A DNA stretch of 64,000 bases from Pasteurella multocida subsp. multocida OH4807 (GTDB lineage: Bacteria > Pseudomonadota > Gammaproteobacteria > Enterobacterales > Pasteurellaceae): assembly GCA_000973525.1 (NCBI GenBank), contig CP004391.1:1930001-1994000 (forward strand), given 5' to 3'. Below, one piece after another: positions 22,116-31,701 of the stretch; the first letter of the stretch is position 1; every line of letters starts with the position of its first letter. Position numbers and translations under genes: made by a program. A model generated the notes under the pieces. That model was not told the DNA's origin. It saw only the letters and a program-made list of their open reading frames with translations, and did no database searches.

Positions 22116-23843
22116 ATGATTTCAGGTATCCCCGCTTCACCAGGTATTGTTTTTGGTAAAGCATTAGTGCTTAAAGAAGAGAAAATTGTACTTGATCTAC
22201 AGAAAATCACGGAAGCTCAAATTGAAACGGAGATTGCTCGTTTTTATCAGGGACGCAAAGTCGCAATTGAACAATTGAATGTTATTCGTGAACGTGCGCT
22301 TAAATCGCTTGGAGAAGAAAAAGCCGCTATTTTTGAAGGGCATTTAATGATCTTGGAAGATGAAGAATTAGAAGAAGAAATCCTAGATTATTTGCGTACG
22401 AATAAAGTGAATGCGGGCGTTGCTGCAAGTAAGATCATCGATCAACAAGTGAGTATGTTATCTGAAATTGATGATGAATATTTAAGGGAGCGCGCTGGGG
22501 ATATCCGTGATATCGGTAACCGTTTAATTAAAAATATCTTAGGCATGAAAATTGTCGATTTAGGCGATATTCATGAAGAAGCGATTCTCGTAGCGTATGA
22601 TTTGACCCCTTCAGAAACTGCGCAGTTGAATCTGGACAAAGTATTAGGTTTTATCACCGATATTGGAGGAAGAACGTCTCATACTTCGATTATGGCGCGT
22701 TCACTTGAACTCCCTGCAATTGTTGGAACAAATAATGTCACTGAACGCGTTCGTACTGGTGATTATTTGGTTCTTGATGCAGTGAATAATGCTGTTTATG
22801 TTAATCCATCGCAAGAAGACATTCATCGTTTAAGAACCTTAGAACAAAAATTAGCAGAAGAAAAAACAGAATTAGCGAAGTTAAAAGATTTACCTGCCTT
22901 AACATTAGATGGACACCGTGTTGATGTTGTAGCCAATATTGGTACGATTCGTGATGTTGAAGGTGCAGATCGTAATGGTGCAGAAGGGGTAGGGTTATAC
23001 CGCACTGAGTTTTTATTTATGGATCGTGATCAATTACCGAGCGAGGAAGAGCAATTTGTGGCTTATAAAGAAGTCGTTGAAGCGATGCACGGTCGATTAG
23101 TTGTCTTACGTACAATGGATATTGGTGGAGATAAAGACCTTCCCTATTTAAATTTACCAAAAGAAATGAATCCATTTTTAGGTTGGCGTGCAATTCGTAT
23201 TGCGTTGGATCGTCGTGAAATTTTAACTGCGCAATTAAGAGCTGCATTACGTGCTTCAGCATTTGGTAAGTTGGCAGTTATGTTCCCTATGATTATTTCA
23301 GTCGAGGAAATTCGAGAGCTCAAAGCTGTCATTGCAACGTTAAAACAAGCCTTACGAGATGAAGGGAAAGCGTTTGATGAAGATATCCAAATCGGTGTGA
23401 TGGTTGAAACACCTTCCGCTGCAGTTAATGCAAAATTTTTAGCAAAGGAAGTGGATTTCTTTAGTATTGGTACAAATGATTTAACACAATACACTTTGGC
23501 AGTAGATCGAGGAAATGAATTGATTTCACATCTTTACAACCCAATGTCTCCTTCTGTGTTAAATTTGATTAAACAGGTGATTGATGCTTCACATGCAGAG
23601 GGTAAATGGACTGGTATGTGTGGCGAGCTCGCAGGAGATGAAAAAGCGACAGTCTTATTATTAGGCATGGGATTAGATGAGTTTAGTATGAGTGCGATTT
23701 CTGTACCTCGTATTAAAAAGCTGATTCGTAATGTTGATTATGAAGACGCTAAAGCTTTAGCTGCTCGGGCATTACAGCTACCAACAGCCGCCGAAATTGA
23801 ACAATTAGTAGAAGATTTTTTAGCTGAAAAAGCATTAAATTAG
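22116..23843 (+). CDS. ptsI: Phosphoenolpyruvate-protein phosphotransferase (enzyme I)
   Basis: Enzyme I takes phosphate from PEP and gives it to HPr, starting all PTS sugar uptake. The 575-aa protein has the phosphorylated His in [13 protein letters not shown] (about residue 189). The PEP-binding barrel includes [11 protein letters not shown] and the catalytic Cys in GMCGELAGD near 502. Length equals that of the E. coli protein. A GGAAGG ribosome site precedes the ATG. It lies between ptsH and crr and is probably co-transcribed with both. Confidence 0.98.
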   Translation: MISGIPASPGIVFGKALVLKEEKIVLDLQKITEAQIETEIARFYQGRKVAIEQLNVIRERALKSLGEEKAAIFEGHLMILEDEELEEEILDYLRTNKVNAGVAASKIIDQQVSMLSEIDDEYLRERAGDIRDIGNRLIKNILGMKIVDLGDIHEEAILVAYDLTPSETAQLNLDKVLGFITDIGGRTSHTSIMARSLELPAIVGTNNVTERVRTGDYLVLDAVNNAVYVNPSQEDIHRLRTLEQKLAEEKTELAKLKDLPALTLDGHRVDVVANIGTIRDVEGADRNGAEGVGLYRTEFLFMDRDQLPSEEEQFVAYKEVVEAMHGRLVVLRTMDIGGDKDLPYLNLPKEMNPFLGWRAIRIALDRREILTAQLRAALRASAFGKLAVMFPMIISVEEIRELKAVIATLKQALRDEGKAFDEDIQIGVMVETPSAAVNAKFLAKEVDFFSIGTNDLTQYTLAVDRGNELISHLYNPMSPSVLNLIKQVIDASHAEGKWTGMCGELAGDEKATVLLLGMGLDEFSMSAISVPRIKKLIRNVDYEDAKALAARALQLPTAAEIEQLVEDFLAEKALN

Positions 23844-23901
23844 ATACAAGTTTAAAATTTTACGCTAAAATATAAACACATTTACTTAGTAGGAGACTAA
23901 A

Positions 23902-24402
23902 ATGGGTTTATTCGACAAATTATTTGGTTCAAAAGACAAGAAAGCTGTTGAAGTGGAAATTTTTGCTCCACTTTCTGGTGAAATTGTAAATATTGAAGAT
24001 GTGCCAGATGTTGTATTTTCTGAAAAAATTGTTGGTGATGGTGTAGCTGTTCGCCCTACTGGCAATAAAATGGTTGCTCCTGTCGATGGTGTGATTGGCA
24101 AAATTTTTGAAACGAATCATGCCTTTTCAATGGAATCAAAAGACGGCGTAGAATTATTTGTTCACTTTGGTATCGACACCGTTGAATTGAAAGGTGAAGG
24201 TTTCAAACGTATCGCGCAAGAAGGACAAAGTGTAAAACGTGGCGATACGGTGATTGAGTTTGATTTAGCACTCCTTGAAGCAAAAGCAAAATCAGTGCTT
24301 ACACCAGTTGTGATTTCAAATATGGACGAAATTAGTAGCATTGATAAAAAAGCTGGTGAGGTCATCGCAGGCGAGTCTGTTGTGTTAGTATTGAAAAAGT
24401 AA
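23902..24402 (+). CDS. crr: PTS glucose-type EIIA component (EIIA-Glc)
   Basis: EIIA-Glc carries phosphate to glucose or sucrose EIIBC and, by its phosphorylation state, controls adenylate cyclase and inducer exclusion. The 166-aa protein has both active-site histidines, His73 in ETNHAF and His88 in [12 protein letters not shown], and the amphipathic N-terminal MGLFDKLFG that docks to membranes. A strong AGGAG ribosome site lies nine bases before the ATG. It is the third gene of the pts cluster and is followed by a terminator. Confidence 0.97.
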   Translation: MGLFDKLFGSKDKKAVEVEIFAPLSGEIVNIEDVPDVVFSEKIVGDGVAVRPTGNKMVAPVDGVIGKIFETNHAFSMESKDGVELFVHFGIDTVELKGEGFKRIAQEGQSVKRGDTVIEFDLALLEAKAKSVLTPVVISNMDEISSIDKKAGEVIAGESVVLVLKK

Positions 24403-24419
24403 GTGATACAAGTAGAATA

Positions 24420-24451
24420 GAAAGTCTGTTTCGTTGAAGCAGACTTTTTTG
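24420..24451 (+). terminator. crr terminator
   Basis: The stem AAGTCTG / CAGACTT closes an 11-nt loop and ends in six T, about 20 bases past the crr stop. It separates the pts cluster from aceE. Confidence 0.85.
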
Positions 24452-24894
24452 TTATCGTTTTTTGCTTTTTACTATGCCTATTCATGATATTTCCTGTTAA
24501 ACAGGATCTCTCTTTATCTCTTCTTATTTCTTTTCATAGTTAACTCTTCACATATTGAGAAAAGATACAGTACAATATGAGAATAATTTGTATTTTCTTT
24601 TATTTGCTATTTTCATTACATTTATTTTAGATTTTTATGGATTTAAAGGACTTGATTTGAGCGATAAGCTGTACCACAAAAGTGTTCTTTTTTGTGTTTT
24701 GTGAGAGAAATCACTATCTTTCTCTAAAAAAATCTAATAATATTTACAAAATTTGTTAAAAATTTGTGAAGTTGCTTTTTTTCAGTTGTTGCTACACAAA
24801 TTGTATTTAATTTTACTATTCTAGTTATTAATTCATCGTTTAATCTATGACAAGATTAAGCTTACTTTTAACTTAACAAAATAAGGAAAAGACT
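24452..24894. other. Long regulatory interval upstream of aceE
   Basis: These 440 bases are AT-rich and hold no convincing gene. In particular the pdhR repressor gene, which precedes aceE in enterobacteria, is absent. Visible elements are a near-perfect palindrome TCCTGTT-A-AACAGGA at 24492-24506, a CRP-like site at 24700-24715, and a good ribosome site (AAGGAAA) before aceE. The promoter itself is not clear. Confidence 0.6.
24700..24715 (+). promoter_or_regulatory. Candidate CRP-cAMP site upstream of aceE
   Basis: TGTGA-N6-TCACT matches the consensus at 9 of 10 positions. It is 180 bases before the aceE start. No other gene lies between, so control of the pyruvate dehydrogenase operon by CRP is the natural guess. 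Confidence 0.5.
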
Positions 24895-27558
24895 ATGTCA
24901 GATATGTTAAAGAATGACGTAGATCCAGTCGAAACTAATGATTGGTTGTTAGCTATTGATGCGGTCATTCGTGAAGAGGGTGTAGAAAGAGCTCAGTTCA
25001 TTATTGAACAATTAATGCAACATGCTCGTGCAAATAACGTTTCTTTACCTACCGGTATCACCACTGACTATATCAACACTATTCCCGCTTCTGAAGAACC
25101 TAATTATCCAGGCAACCTTGACTTAGAAAGACGTATCCGTGGCGCAATTCGCTGGAATGCAATCATGATGGTATTACGTGCTTCGAAAAAAGATTTGGAA
25201 TTAGGTGGACATATGTCTTCTTTCCAATCATCTGCGACTGTTTATGAAGTATGTTTCAACCACTTCTTCAAAGCTCGTTCAGAGAAAAATGGTGGCGACT
25301 TAGTGTTCTTCCAAGGTCATATTTCACCAGGAATTTATGCACGTGCATTCTTAGAAGGTCGTTTAACTGAAGAACAAATGGATAATTTCCGTCAAGAAGT
25401 TCACGGTAAAGGTCTTTCTTCTTATCCTCACCCGAAATTAATGCCTGAATTCTGGCAATTCCCAACTGTATCAATGGGTCTTGGACCATTGAACGCGATC
25501 TACCAAGCTCGTTTCTTAAAATACTTACACAACCGTGGCTTAAAAGATACTGCAGATCAAACTGTATATGCGTTCTTAGGTGATGGTGAGATGGACGAAG
25601 TTGAATCACGTGGTGCAATTTCAGTTGCTGCTCGTGAGAAATTAGACAATTTAGTATTCGTCATCAACTGTAACTTACAACGTTTAGATGGTCCAGTAAC
25701 GGGTAACGGTAAAATCATTCAAGAATTAGAAGGTTTATTCAACGGTGCTGGTTGGGAAGTGATTAAAGTTATCTGGGGTCGTCGTTGGGATCGTCTATTA
25801 CAACGTGATACTTCTGGTAAATTATTACAATTAATGATGGAAGTTGTTGATGGTGACTACCAAACAATGAAATCAAAAGATGGTGCTTACGTTCGTAAAC
25901 ACTTCTTCGGTCGTTATCCAGAAACTGAAGCATTAGTCGCGGAAATGACAGATGATGAAATCTGGGCATTAAACCGTGGTGGTCACGATCCATTAAAAGT
26001 ATTTGCTGCATTTAACAAAGCAAAACAAGTTAAAGGTAAGCCAGTTGTTCTACTTGTTAAAACAATCAAAGGTTATGGTATGGGTGATGCAGCTGAAGGT
26101 AAAAACATTGCTCACCAAGTGAAGAAAATGGATATGTCAGGTGTTAGACACGTTCGCGATCGTTTCAACGTGGATGTATCTGATGCAGACATTGAAAACT
26201 TACCATATATCAAGTTTGCAGAAGGTTCTGAAGAGTACAAATATCTTCACGAACGTCGTCAAGCATTACAAGGTTACTTACCAACCCGTTTACCACGCTT
26301 TACTGAACAATTAGAAGTGCCAGAATTAGAAGAGTTTGCTCAATTATTTGAAGCGCAAGCACGTCCAATTTCGACCACAATGGCATTCGTTCGTTCATTA
26401 AACGTATTATTGAAAAACAAATCTGTGGGTAAACGTATCGTGCCAATTCTTGCTGACGAAGCACGTACATTCGGTATGGAAGGGTTATTCCGTCAAATCG
26501 GTATTTACAACCCATACGGTCAAAACTATGTTCCACAAGACCGTGAACAAGTGTCTTACTACCGTGAAGCGATCGATGGTCAAGTATTACAAGAAGGTAT
26601 CAATGAGCAAGGTGCAACTGCGTCTTGGTTAGCAGCAGCGACTTCATACTCAACGAATGACTTCCCAATGATCCCATTCTATGTGTACTATTCAATGTTT
26701 GGTTTCCAACGTATTGGTGACTTAATGTGGGCAGCGGGTGACCAACAAGCTCGTGGCTTTATGATCGGTGGTACATCAGGTCGTACAACGTTGAACGGTG
26801 AAGGTTTACAACACGAAGATGGTCACAGCCATATTCAATCATTAACAATTCCTAACTGTATCTCTTATGACCCAGCATTTGCATTCGAAGTTGCGGTAAT
26901 TATGCAAGATGGTGTACGTCGTATGTATGGTCCAGAGCAAGAGAACGTTTACTACTACATCACAACCTTGAACGAAACTTACGAACAACCAGCAATGCCA
27001 AAAGGTGCTGAAGAAGGTATCCGTAAAGGTATCTATAAGTTTGAAACAGTAACTGGTCAAGGTAAAGGTAAAGTTCAGTTATTAGGTTCAGGTGCGATCT
27101 TACGTCACGTTCGTGAAGCAGCTCAATTATTAGCAAATGACTTCGGCGTAACTTCAGATGTGTACAGTGTACCATCATTCACTGAAGTCGCTCGTGAAGG
27201 TGCTGATGCAGATCGTTGGAACTTATTACACCCAGAAGCAGAAGCGCGTGTACCTTATATTGCACAAGTAATGAACGATGCACCAGCAGTTGCTGCAACT
27301 GACTATATGAAATTATTCGCAGAACAAGTTCGTGCATACGTACCAGCTGCAAGCTATCGTGTATTAGGTACTGACGGTTTCGGTCGTTCAGATAGCCGTG
27401 AGAACTTACGTGAACACTTTGAGGTCGATGCTCGTTATGTTGCAATCGCTGCATTATCTGAGTTAGCAAAACAAGGTACTATCGATAAGAAAGTTGTTGC
27501 AGAAGCAATTGCTAAATACGGTATTGATGCAGATAAAGTGAACCCACTTTACGCCTAA
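24895..27558 (+). CDS. aceE: Pyruvate dehydrogenase E1 component
   Basis: E1 decarboxylates pyruvate with thiamine diphosphate and loads acetyl groups onto the lipoyl domains of E2. The 887-aa homodimeric-type protein matches the E. coli length. The ThDP motif runs from GDGEMDE (about 229-235) to NCNLQRLDGPV. The E. coli active-site His region (GGHMSSFQSSAT and GHISPG) is conserved. It is the first gene of aceE-aceF-lpdA. Codon use is unusually uniform (for example GGT, CGT, TTA), typical of a highly expressed gene. Confidence 0.98.
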   Translation: MSDMLKNDVDPVETNDWLLAIDAVIREEGVERAQFIIEQLMQHARANNVSLPTGITTDYINTIPASEEPNYPGNLDLERRIRGAIRWNAIMMVLRASKKDLELGGHMSSFQSSATVYEVCFNHFFKARSEKNGGDLVFFQGHISPGIYARAFLEGRLTEEQMDNFRQEVHGKGLSSYPHPKLMPEFWQFPTVSMGLGPLNAIYQARFLKYLHNRGLKDTADQTVYAFLGDGEMDEVESRGAISVAAREKLDNLVFVINCNLQRLDGPVTGNGKIIQELEGLFNGAGWEVIKVIWGRRWDRLLQRDTSGKLLQLMMEVVDGDYQTMKSKDGAYVRKHFFGRYPETEALVAEMTDDEIWALNRGGHDPLKVFAAFNKAKQVKGKPVVLLVKTIKGYGMGDAAEGKNIAHQVKKMDMSGVRHVRDRFNVDVSDADIENLPYIKFAEGSEEYKYLHERRQALQGYLPTRLPRFTEQLEVPELEEFAQLFEAQARPISTTMAFVRSLNVLLKNKSVGKRIVPILADEARTFGMEGLFRQIGIYNPYGQNYVPQDREQVSYYREAIDGQVLQEGINEQGATASWLAAATSYSTNDFPMIPFYVYYSMFGFQRIGDLMWAAGDQQARGFMIGGTSGRTTLNGEGLQHEDGHSHIQSLTIPNCISYDPAFAFEVAVIMQDGVRRMYGPEQENVYYYITTLNETYEQPAMPKGAEEGIRKGIYKFETVTGQGKGKVQLLGSGAILRHVREAAQLLANDFGVTSDVYSVPSFTEVAREGADADRWNLLHPEAEARVPYIAQVMNDAPAVAATDYMKLFAEQVRAYVPAASYRVLGTDGFGRSDSRENLREHFEVDARYVAIAALSELAKQGTIDKKVVAEAIAKYGIDADKVNPLYA

Positions 27559-27570
27559 TTTACGATTAAC

Positions 27571-27609
27571 ATTCCTCGCTCCCTGAATTTAGGGAGCGTT
27601 TTTAGGAAT
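27571..27609 (+). terminator. Terminator-like hairpin between aceE and aceF
   Basis: An 8-bp GC-rich stem CGCTCCCT / AGGGAGCG (27577-27584 with 27591-27598) is followed by five T. Flanking ATTCCT and AGGAAT can pair outside the T tract. This looks like an intrinsic terminator but lies inside an operon, so partial termination or message processing is likely. Confidence 0.75.
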
Positions 27610-27627
27610 GACTGGAGGATGAAATAA

Positions 27628-29508
27628 ATGTCAAAACAAATTCAAGTGCCAGATATTGGTGGTGATGAAGTTACCGTTACAGAAGTAATGGTAAAAGCTG
27701 GTGATACAGTTGCTGTTGATCAAAGCGTAATTAATGTAGAAGGTGATAAAGCGTCAATGGAAGTGCCTTCTCCAGAAGCAGGTGTGATCAAAGAAGTTTT
27801 AGTTAAAGTGGGTGATAAAGTGTCTACTGGCTCACCAATGTTTGTGTTAGAAGCGGGCGATGCAAAACCAGCAGATGCACCAAAAGCAGAAGCTGCTCCA
27901 GCACCTGCTTCGGCACCAGCTGCAAGCGCAGTGGTTGAAGTTCACGTACCAGATATTGGCGGTGATGAAGTAAACGTCACTGAAATTATGGTTAAAGTGG
28001 GCGATAAAGTTGAAGTTGAACAATCTATCATCAATGTAGAGGGTGATAAAGCATCAATGGAAGTTCCAGCACCGATCGCAGGTGTTGTAAAAGAAATCTT
28101 AATCAATGTAGGTGATAAAGTTTCAACAGGTTCATTAATTATGAAATTTGAAACTGGTGCAGCACCTGCAGCATCAGCTCCGGCACAACCAGCAGCAGCG
28201 GCACAAAGTGCGGTTAAAGATGTAAATGTTCCTGATATCGGTGGCGATGAAGTAAACGTCACTGAAATTATGGTAAAAGTAGGTGATACTATCACTGAAG
28301 AGCAATCATTAATTACTGTTGAAGGCGATAAAGCATCAATGGAAGTACCAGCTCCATTCGGTGGCGTGGTGAAAGAAATTTTAGTGAAATCAGGTGATAA
28401 AGTATCGACTGGCTCATTAATTATGCGCTTTGAAGTTGCCGGTGCAGCACCTGCAGTGGTAGCGGCGCCAGCACCAGCTGCGCCAGCTCCACAAGCGGCT
28501 GCGCCAGCAGCACCAGTTGCAGCAACTGCACCAGCGGGTGATGCGGAAGTCACAGGTAGCTCAGTATTCGCTTATGCAACACCAGTTGTTCGTCGTTTAG
28601 CACGCGAATTTGGCGTTAACTTAGATAAAGTAAAAGGTACTGGTCGTAAAGGTCGTATCTTAAAAGAAGACGTTCAAGCGTATGTGAAAGCAGCAATTAA
28701 AGCTGTTGAGTCTGGTTCAGTATCTGCAGCACCAGCATCAAGCGGTGTAGCAAATGGTGCGGGCTTAGGCTTATTACCTTGGCCGAAAGTAGATTTCAGC
28801 AAATTTGGTGAAGTGGAAGAAGTTGAATTAACACGTATCAACAAGATTTCAGGTGCGAACTTACACCGTAACTGGGTAATGATTCCACACGTAACCCACT
28901 TCGATCGTGCGGATATCACGGATTTAGAACAATTCCGTAAAGAACAGAACGTACTTGCAGAGAAACAAAAACTAGGCGTGAAAATCACTCCAGTGGTATT
29001 TATTATGAAAGCCGCTGCGAAAGCATTAGAAGCGTATCCACGTTTCAACAGCTCAATCTCTGAAGACGGTCAACGTTTAACCTTGAAAAAATATGTGAAC
29101 ATCGGTGTGGCTGTTGATACACCAAATGGCTTAGTTGTGCCTGTATTTAAAGATGTAAACAAAAAAGGCATTATCGAACTTTCTCGTGAATTAATGGAAG
29201 TATCGAAAAAAGCGCGTGATGGTAAATTAACTGCTTCAGATATGCAAGGTGGTTGTTTCACTATTTCAAGTTTAGGTGGTCTAGGTACAACACACTTCGC
29301 GCCAATCGTAAACGCGCCTGAAGTGGCTATCTTGGGTGTATCTAAGTCTGAAATGGCGCCAGTTTGGAATGGTAAAGAATTTGTTCCACGTTTAATGTTG
29401 CCATTATCATTATCTTTTGATCACCGTGTAATTGACGGTGCTGATGGAGCACGTTTCATTAGCTATATTAATGGTGTGTTATCAGACCTTCGTCGTTTAG
29501 TTATGTAA
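27628..29508 (+). CDS. aceF: Dihydrolipoamide acetyltransferase (E2) with three lipoyl domains
   Basis: E2 forms the core of the pyruvate dehydrogenase complex and moves acetyl groups to CoA. Three tandem lipoyl domains carry lipoyl-Lys in GDKAS at residues 41, 141 and 235. They are joined by Ala/Pro-rich linkers. A peripheral-subunit-binding domain follows at about 313-350 ([20 protein letters not shown]). The catalytic domain has the [15 protein letters not shown] motif near the C-terminus. At 626 aa it is close to the 630-aa E. coli form. A uptake signal lies within the second linker (28206-28214). A GGAGG site precedes the ATG. Confidence 0.98.
   Translation: MSKQIQVPDIGGDEVTVTEVMVKAGDTVAVDQSVINVEGDKASMEVPSPEAGVIKEVLVKVGDKVSTGSPMFVLEAGDAKPADAPKAEAAPAPASAPAASAVVEVHVPDIGGDEVNVTEIMVKVGDKVEVEQSIINVEGDKASMEVPAPIAGVVKEILINVGDKVSTGSLIMKFETGAAPAASAPAQPAAAAQSAVKDVNVPDIGGDEVNVTEIMVKVGDTITEEQSLITVEGDKASMEVPAPFGGVVKEILVKSGDKVSTGSLIMRFEVAGAAPAVVAAPAPAAPAPQAAAPAAPVAATAPAGDAEVTGSSVFAYATPVVRRLAREFGVNLDKVKGTGRKGRILKEDVQAYVKAAIKAVESGSVSAAPASSGVANGAGLGLLPWPKVDFSKFGEVEEVELTRINKISGANLHRNWVMIPHVTHFDRADITDLEQFRKEQNVLAEKQKLGVKITPVVFIMKAAAKALEAYPRFNSSISEDGQRLTLKKYVNIGVAVDTPNGLVVPVFKDVNKKGIIELSRELMEVSKKARDGKLTASDMQGGCFTISSLGGLGTTHFAPIVNAPEVAILGVSKSEMAPVWNGKEFVPRLMLPLSLSFDHRVIDGADGARFISYINGVLSDLRRLVM
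28206..28214 (+). repeat. DNA uptake signal core (USS)
   Basis: Exact AAGTGCGGT inside the second Ala/Pro linker of aceF. Confidence 0.9.
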
Positions 29509-29515
29509 TCACCTT

Positions 29516-29542
29516 ATCCGTTCGGTGAAATGCCGAACGGAT
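29516..29542 (+). terminator. Strong hairpin after aceF
   Basis: A 10-bp stem ATCCGTTCGG / CCGAACGGAT closes a 7-nt loop just after the aceF stop. The downstream ATTATTTA is a weak T tract, so it may stabilise the 3' end or attenuate rather than fully terminate before lpdA. Confidence 0.6.
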
Positions 29543-29567
29543 ATTATTTATCAGCCAAATGTGATGT

Positions 29568-29576
29568 AAGTGCGGT
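29568..29576 (+). repeat. DNA uptake signal core (USS)
   Basis: Exact AAGTGCGGT in the aceF-lpdA spacer. Confidence 0.9.
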
Positions 29577-29624
29577 TGGATATCGCAAAATTTCACAGAC
29601 ATCACATTGTTTAACGAGGTTAAA

Positions 29625-31046
29625 ATGAATAAAGAAATTAAAACTCAGGTTGTAGTATTAGGTGCGGGTCCAGCAGGTTATTCAGCAGCATTCCGTTGTG
29701 CAGACTTAGGTTTAGAAACCGTGATTGTTGAGCGTTATTCAACGTTAGGTGGGGTGTGCTTAAACGTAGGTTGTATCCCATCAAAAGCGTTATTACACGT
29801 TGCGAAAGTGATTGAAGAAGCAAAAGCACTTGCTGAACACGGTATCGTTTTCGGTGAGCCAAGCACAGATGTCAATAAAATCCGTGGTTGGAAAGAGAAA
29901 GTTATTGGTCAATTAACTGGCGGTTTAGCGGGTATGGCTAAACAGCGTAAAGTTCAAGTGGTAAATGGTTACGGTAAATTCTCTGGTCCTAACACAATTA
30001 TTGTTGCGGGCGAAGAAGGTGAAACCACAATAAAATTTGATAATGCAATTATTGCAGCGGGTTCACGTCCAATCCAATTACCATTCATTCCACACGAAGA
30101 TCCACGTATTTGGGATTCAACAGATGCACTTAAATTAAAAGAAGTGCCAGAAAACCTATTAATTATGGGTGGTGGTATCATCGGTCTTGAAATGGGTACT
30201 GTTTACCACGCATTAGGTTCAAAAATTGATGTAGTTGAAATGTTTGATCAAGTTATCCCAGCTGCGGATAAAGATATTGTTCAAATTTACACCAAACGTG
30301 TATCTAAGAAATTCAATTTATTATTAGAAACCAAAGTGACTGCTGTTGAAGCAAAAGAAGATGGTATCCATGTTTCAATGGAAGGTAAAGCTGGAACAGA
30401 AACTCGCCGTTATGATGCCGTACTTGTTGCGATTGGTCGTGTACCAAACGGTAAGTTAATCGATGCTGGCGTAGCGGGTGTCGAAGTTGATGATCGTGGT
30501 TTCATCCGTACAGATAAACAAATGCGTACAAACGTGCCACACATCTTCGCTATCGGTGATATTGTTGGTCAACCAATGTTAGCACACAAAGGTGTTCACG
30601 AAGGCCACGTTGCAGCAGAAGTTATCGCAGGAATGAAACACTACTTCGATCCAAAAGTAATCCCTTCAATTGCTTACACTGAGCCAGAAGTGGCTTGGGT
30701 GGGTAAAACAGAAAAAGAATGTAAAGCTGAAGGCATTAATTATGAAGTGGCTAAATTCCCTTGGGCTGCTTCAGGTCGTGCTATCGCCTCTGACTGTGCA
30801 GATGGTATGACTAAATTAATCTTCGACAAGGATACTCACCGTGTCATTGGTGGTGCAATCGTTGGTACTAATGGTGGTGAATTGTTAGGTGAAATCGGTC
30901 TTGCGATCGAAATGGGTTGTGATGCAGAAGATTTAGCATTAACTATCCACGCTCACCCAACATTACACGAATCAGTTGGTTTAGCAGCAGAAGTATTTGA
31001 AGGTTCAATTACTGATTTGCCAAATCCAAAAGCGAAGAAAAAATAA
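29625..31046 (+). CDS. lpdA: Dihydrolipoyl dehydrogenase (E3)
   Basis: E3 reoxidises dihydrolipoyl groups with NAD+ for the pyruvate and 2-oxoglutarate dehydrogenase complexes. The 473-aa flavoprotein has FAD motif GAGPAGYSAAFRCADLG, redox cysteines Cys45 and Cys50 in GGVCLNVGCIPSK, a second dinucleotide motif GGGIIGLEMG, and the catalytic His in HAHPTLHE near the C-terminus. ATG 29625 with ACGAGGT upstream gives the family start MNKEIKTQVVVLG. A TTG 18 bases upstream is in frame but unlikely. It is the third gene of the operon. Confidence 0.97.
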   Translation: MNKEIKTQVVVLGAGPAGYSAAFRCADLGLETVIVERYSTLGGVCLNVGCIPSKALLHVAKVIEEAKALAEHGIVFGEPSTDVNKIRGWKEKVIGQLTGGLAGMAKQRKVQVVNGYGKFSGPNTIIVAGEEGETTIKFDNAIIAAGSRPIQLPFIPHEDPRIWDSTDALKLKEVPENLLIMGGGIIGLEMGTVYHALGSKIDVVEMFDQVIPAADKDIVQIYTKRVSKKFNLLLETKVTAVEAKEDGIHVSMEGKAGTETRRYDAVLVAIGRVPNGKLIDAGVAGVEVDDRGFIRTDKQMRTNVPHIFAIGDIVGQPMLAHKGVHEGHVAAEVIAGMKHYFDPKVIPSIAYTEPEVAWVGKTEKECKAEGINYEVAKFPWAASGRAIASDCADGMTKLIFDKDTHRVIGGAIVGTNGGELLGEIGLAIEMGCDAEDLALTIHAHPTLHESVGLAAEVFEGSITDLPNPKAKKK

Positions 31047-31069
31047 ATCATTTTGATTGTTAAATTGAA

Positions 31070-31098
31070 TACCGCACGTTATTGTGCGGTATTTTTTT
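31070..31098 (+). terminator. lpdA terminator built on a uptake-signal-like core
   Basis: ACCGCAC / GTGCGGT (31071-31077 with 31084-31090) closes a 6-nt loop and is followed by seven T. The arms carry seven of the nine uptake-signal bases, a common design for terminators in this family. Confidence 0.9.
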
Positions 31099-31167
31099 GT
31101 AGCAATAAAGATAAGTGGTTTACCATATGTTCGTCCAGAATTGAATACGTTCACTGGAAAGAGCGAA

Positions 31168-31176
31168 AAGTGCGGT
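31168..31176 (+). repeat. DNA uptake signal core (USS)
   Basis: Exact AAGTGCGGT between the lpdA terminator and the convergent UmuD-like gene. Confidence 0.9.
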
Positions 31177-31214
31177 TCACTTTATTCACGTTTTAATCGC
31201 ACATGTATTTGATA

Positions 31215-31676
31215 TTAAGCAGCAAAACGCATTTTGCTTTTAGGTTTGATTTGATGAATCGTATTCGTTACAGTCCCAATAATTGAGAGGGATAACCAAT
31301 TGTCTGTTTTTATAGTAGCTTGTTTTGAGTCAAGTGAGAGAAAAATAAATTGATTATCTTGATATGCAATAAATTCATAAATATGAAACTGTTCTTGTTG
31401 TGCTATGACGATCAAATCACCAATTGAGAGACTTTCATTTTTTTCTACCACGAGCATATCATCGACTTCAATTCCCCAAGCCAACAGATTTGGGTTAGTC
31501 ACACGAATGAAACAAGTTTGCTGAGGTCTTTTTACACAATACAGATTAAGATCAAGCTTTTTAGTAAAATTAAAGCGTGAATCTTGAATATCATCATAGA
31601 GTGGCATAGGACGATAAGACAACAAATTGTCATTTTGCGCAATGGTATTATTAGCGTAATTCATCATAGACCTCAT
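31215..31676 (-). CDS. SOS-controlled UmuD/LexA-fold protein lacking protease residues
   Basis: I do not know a named homologue. From residue about 41 the 153-aa protein aligns by eye with the UmuD/LexA C-terminal domain: LDLNLYCVKRPQQTCFIRV, then the WGIEVDDMLVVEK and GDLIVIAQ strands. The catalytic Ser of GDSM is replaced (NPNL, Asn63) and the catalytic Lys position is Tyr100, so it should not cleave itself. No Ala-Gly or Cys-Gly cleavage site is evident in the N-terminal arm, and there is no helix-turn-helix. Two LexA boxes cover its promoter. The start may be ATG 31664 or 31667, since TGAGG lies just upstream of those. No umuC or dinB neighbour is present. Confidence 0.7.
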   Translation of the reverse strand: MRSMMNYANNTIAQNDNLLSYRPMPLYDDIQDSRFNFTKKLDLNLYCVKRPQQTCFIRVTNPNLLAWGIEVDDMLVVEKNESLSIGDLIVIAQQEQFHIYEFIAYQDNQFIFLSLDSKQATIKTDNWLSLSIIGTVTNTIHQIKPKSKMRFAA

Positions 31677-31678
31677 TT

Positions 31679-31698
31679 AACTGTTTATTTATACAGTT
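31679..31698 (-). promoter_or_regulatory. LexA box 1
   Basis: CTGT-N8-ACAG with an AT-only core, flanked symmetrically by AA and TT, matches the LexA operator consensus. It lies between the -10 element and the start codon of the UmuD-like gene and would cover the transcription start. Confidence 0.85.
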
Positions 31699-31701
31699 GC
31701 A

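Noticed and set aside
27942..28553. 203-codon Ala/Thr/Ser-rich frame opposite aceF
   Set aside because: It is the mirror of the lipoyl domains and Ala/Pro linkers of aceF. Its internal repeats only reflect theirs, and no ribosome site is seen.
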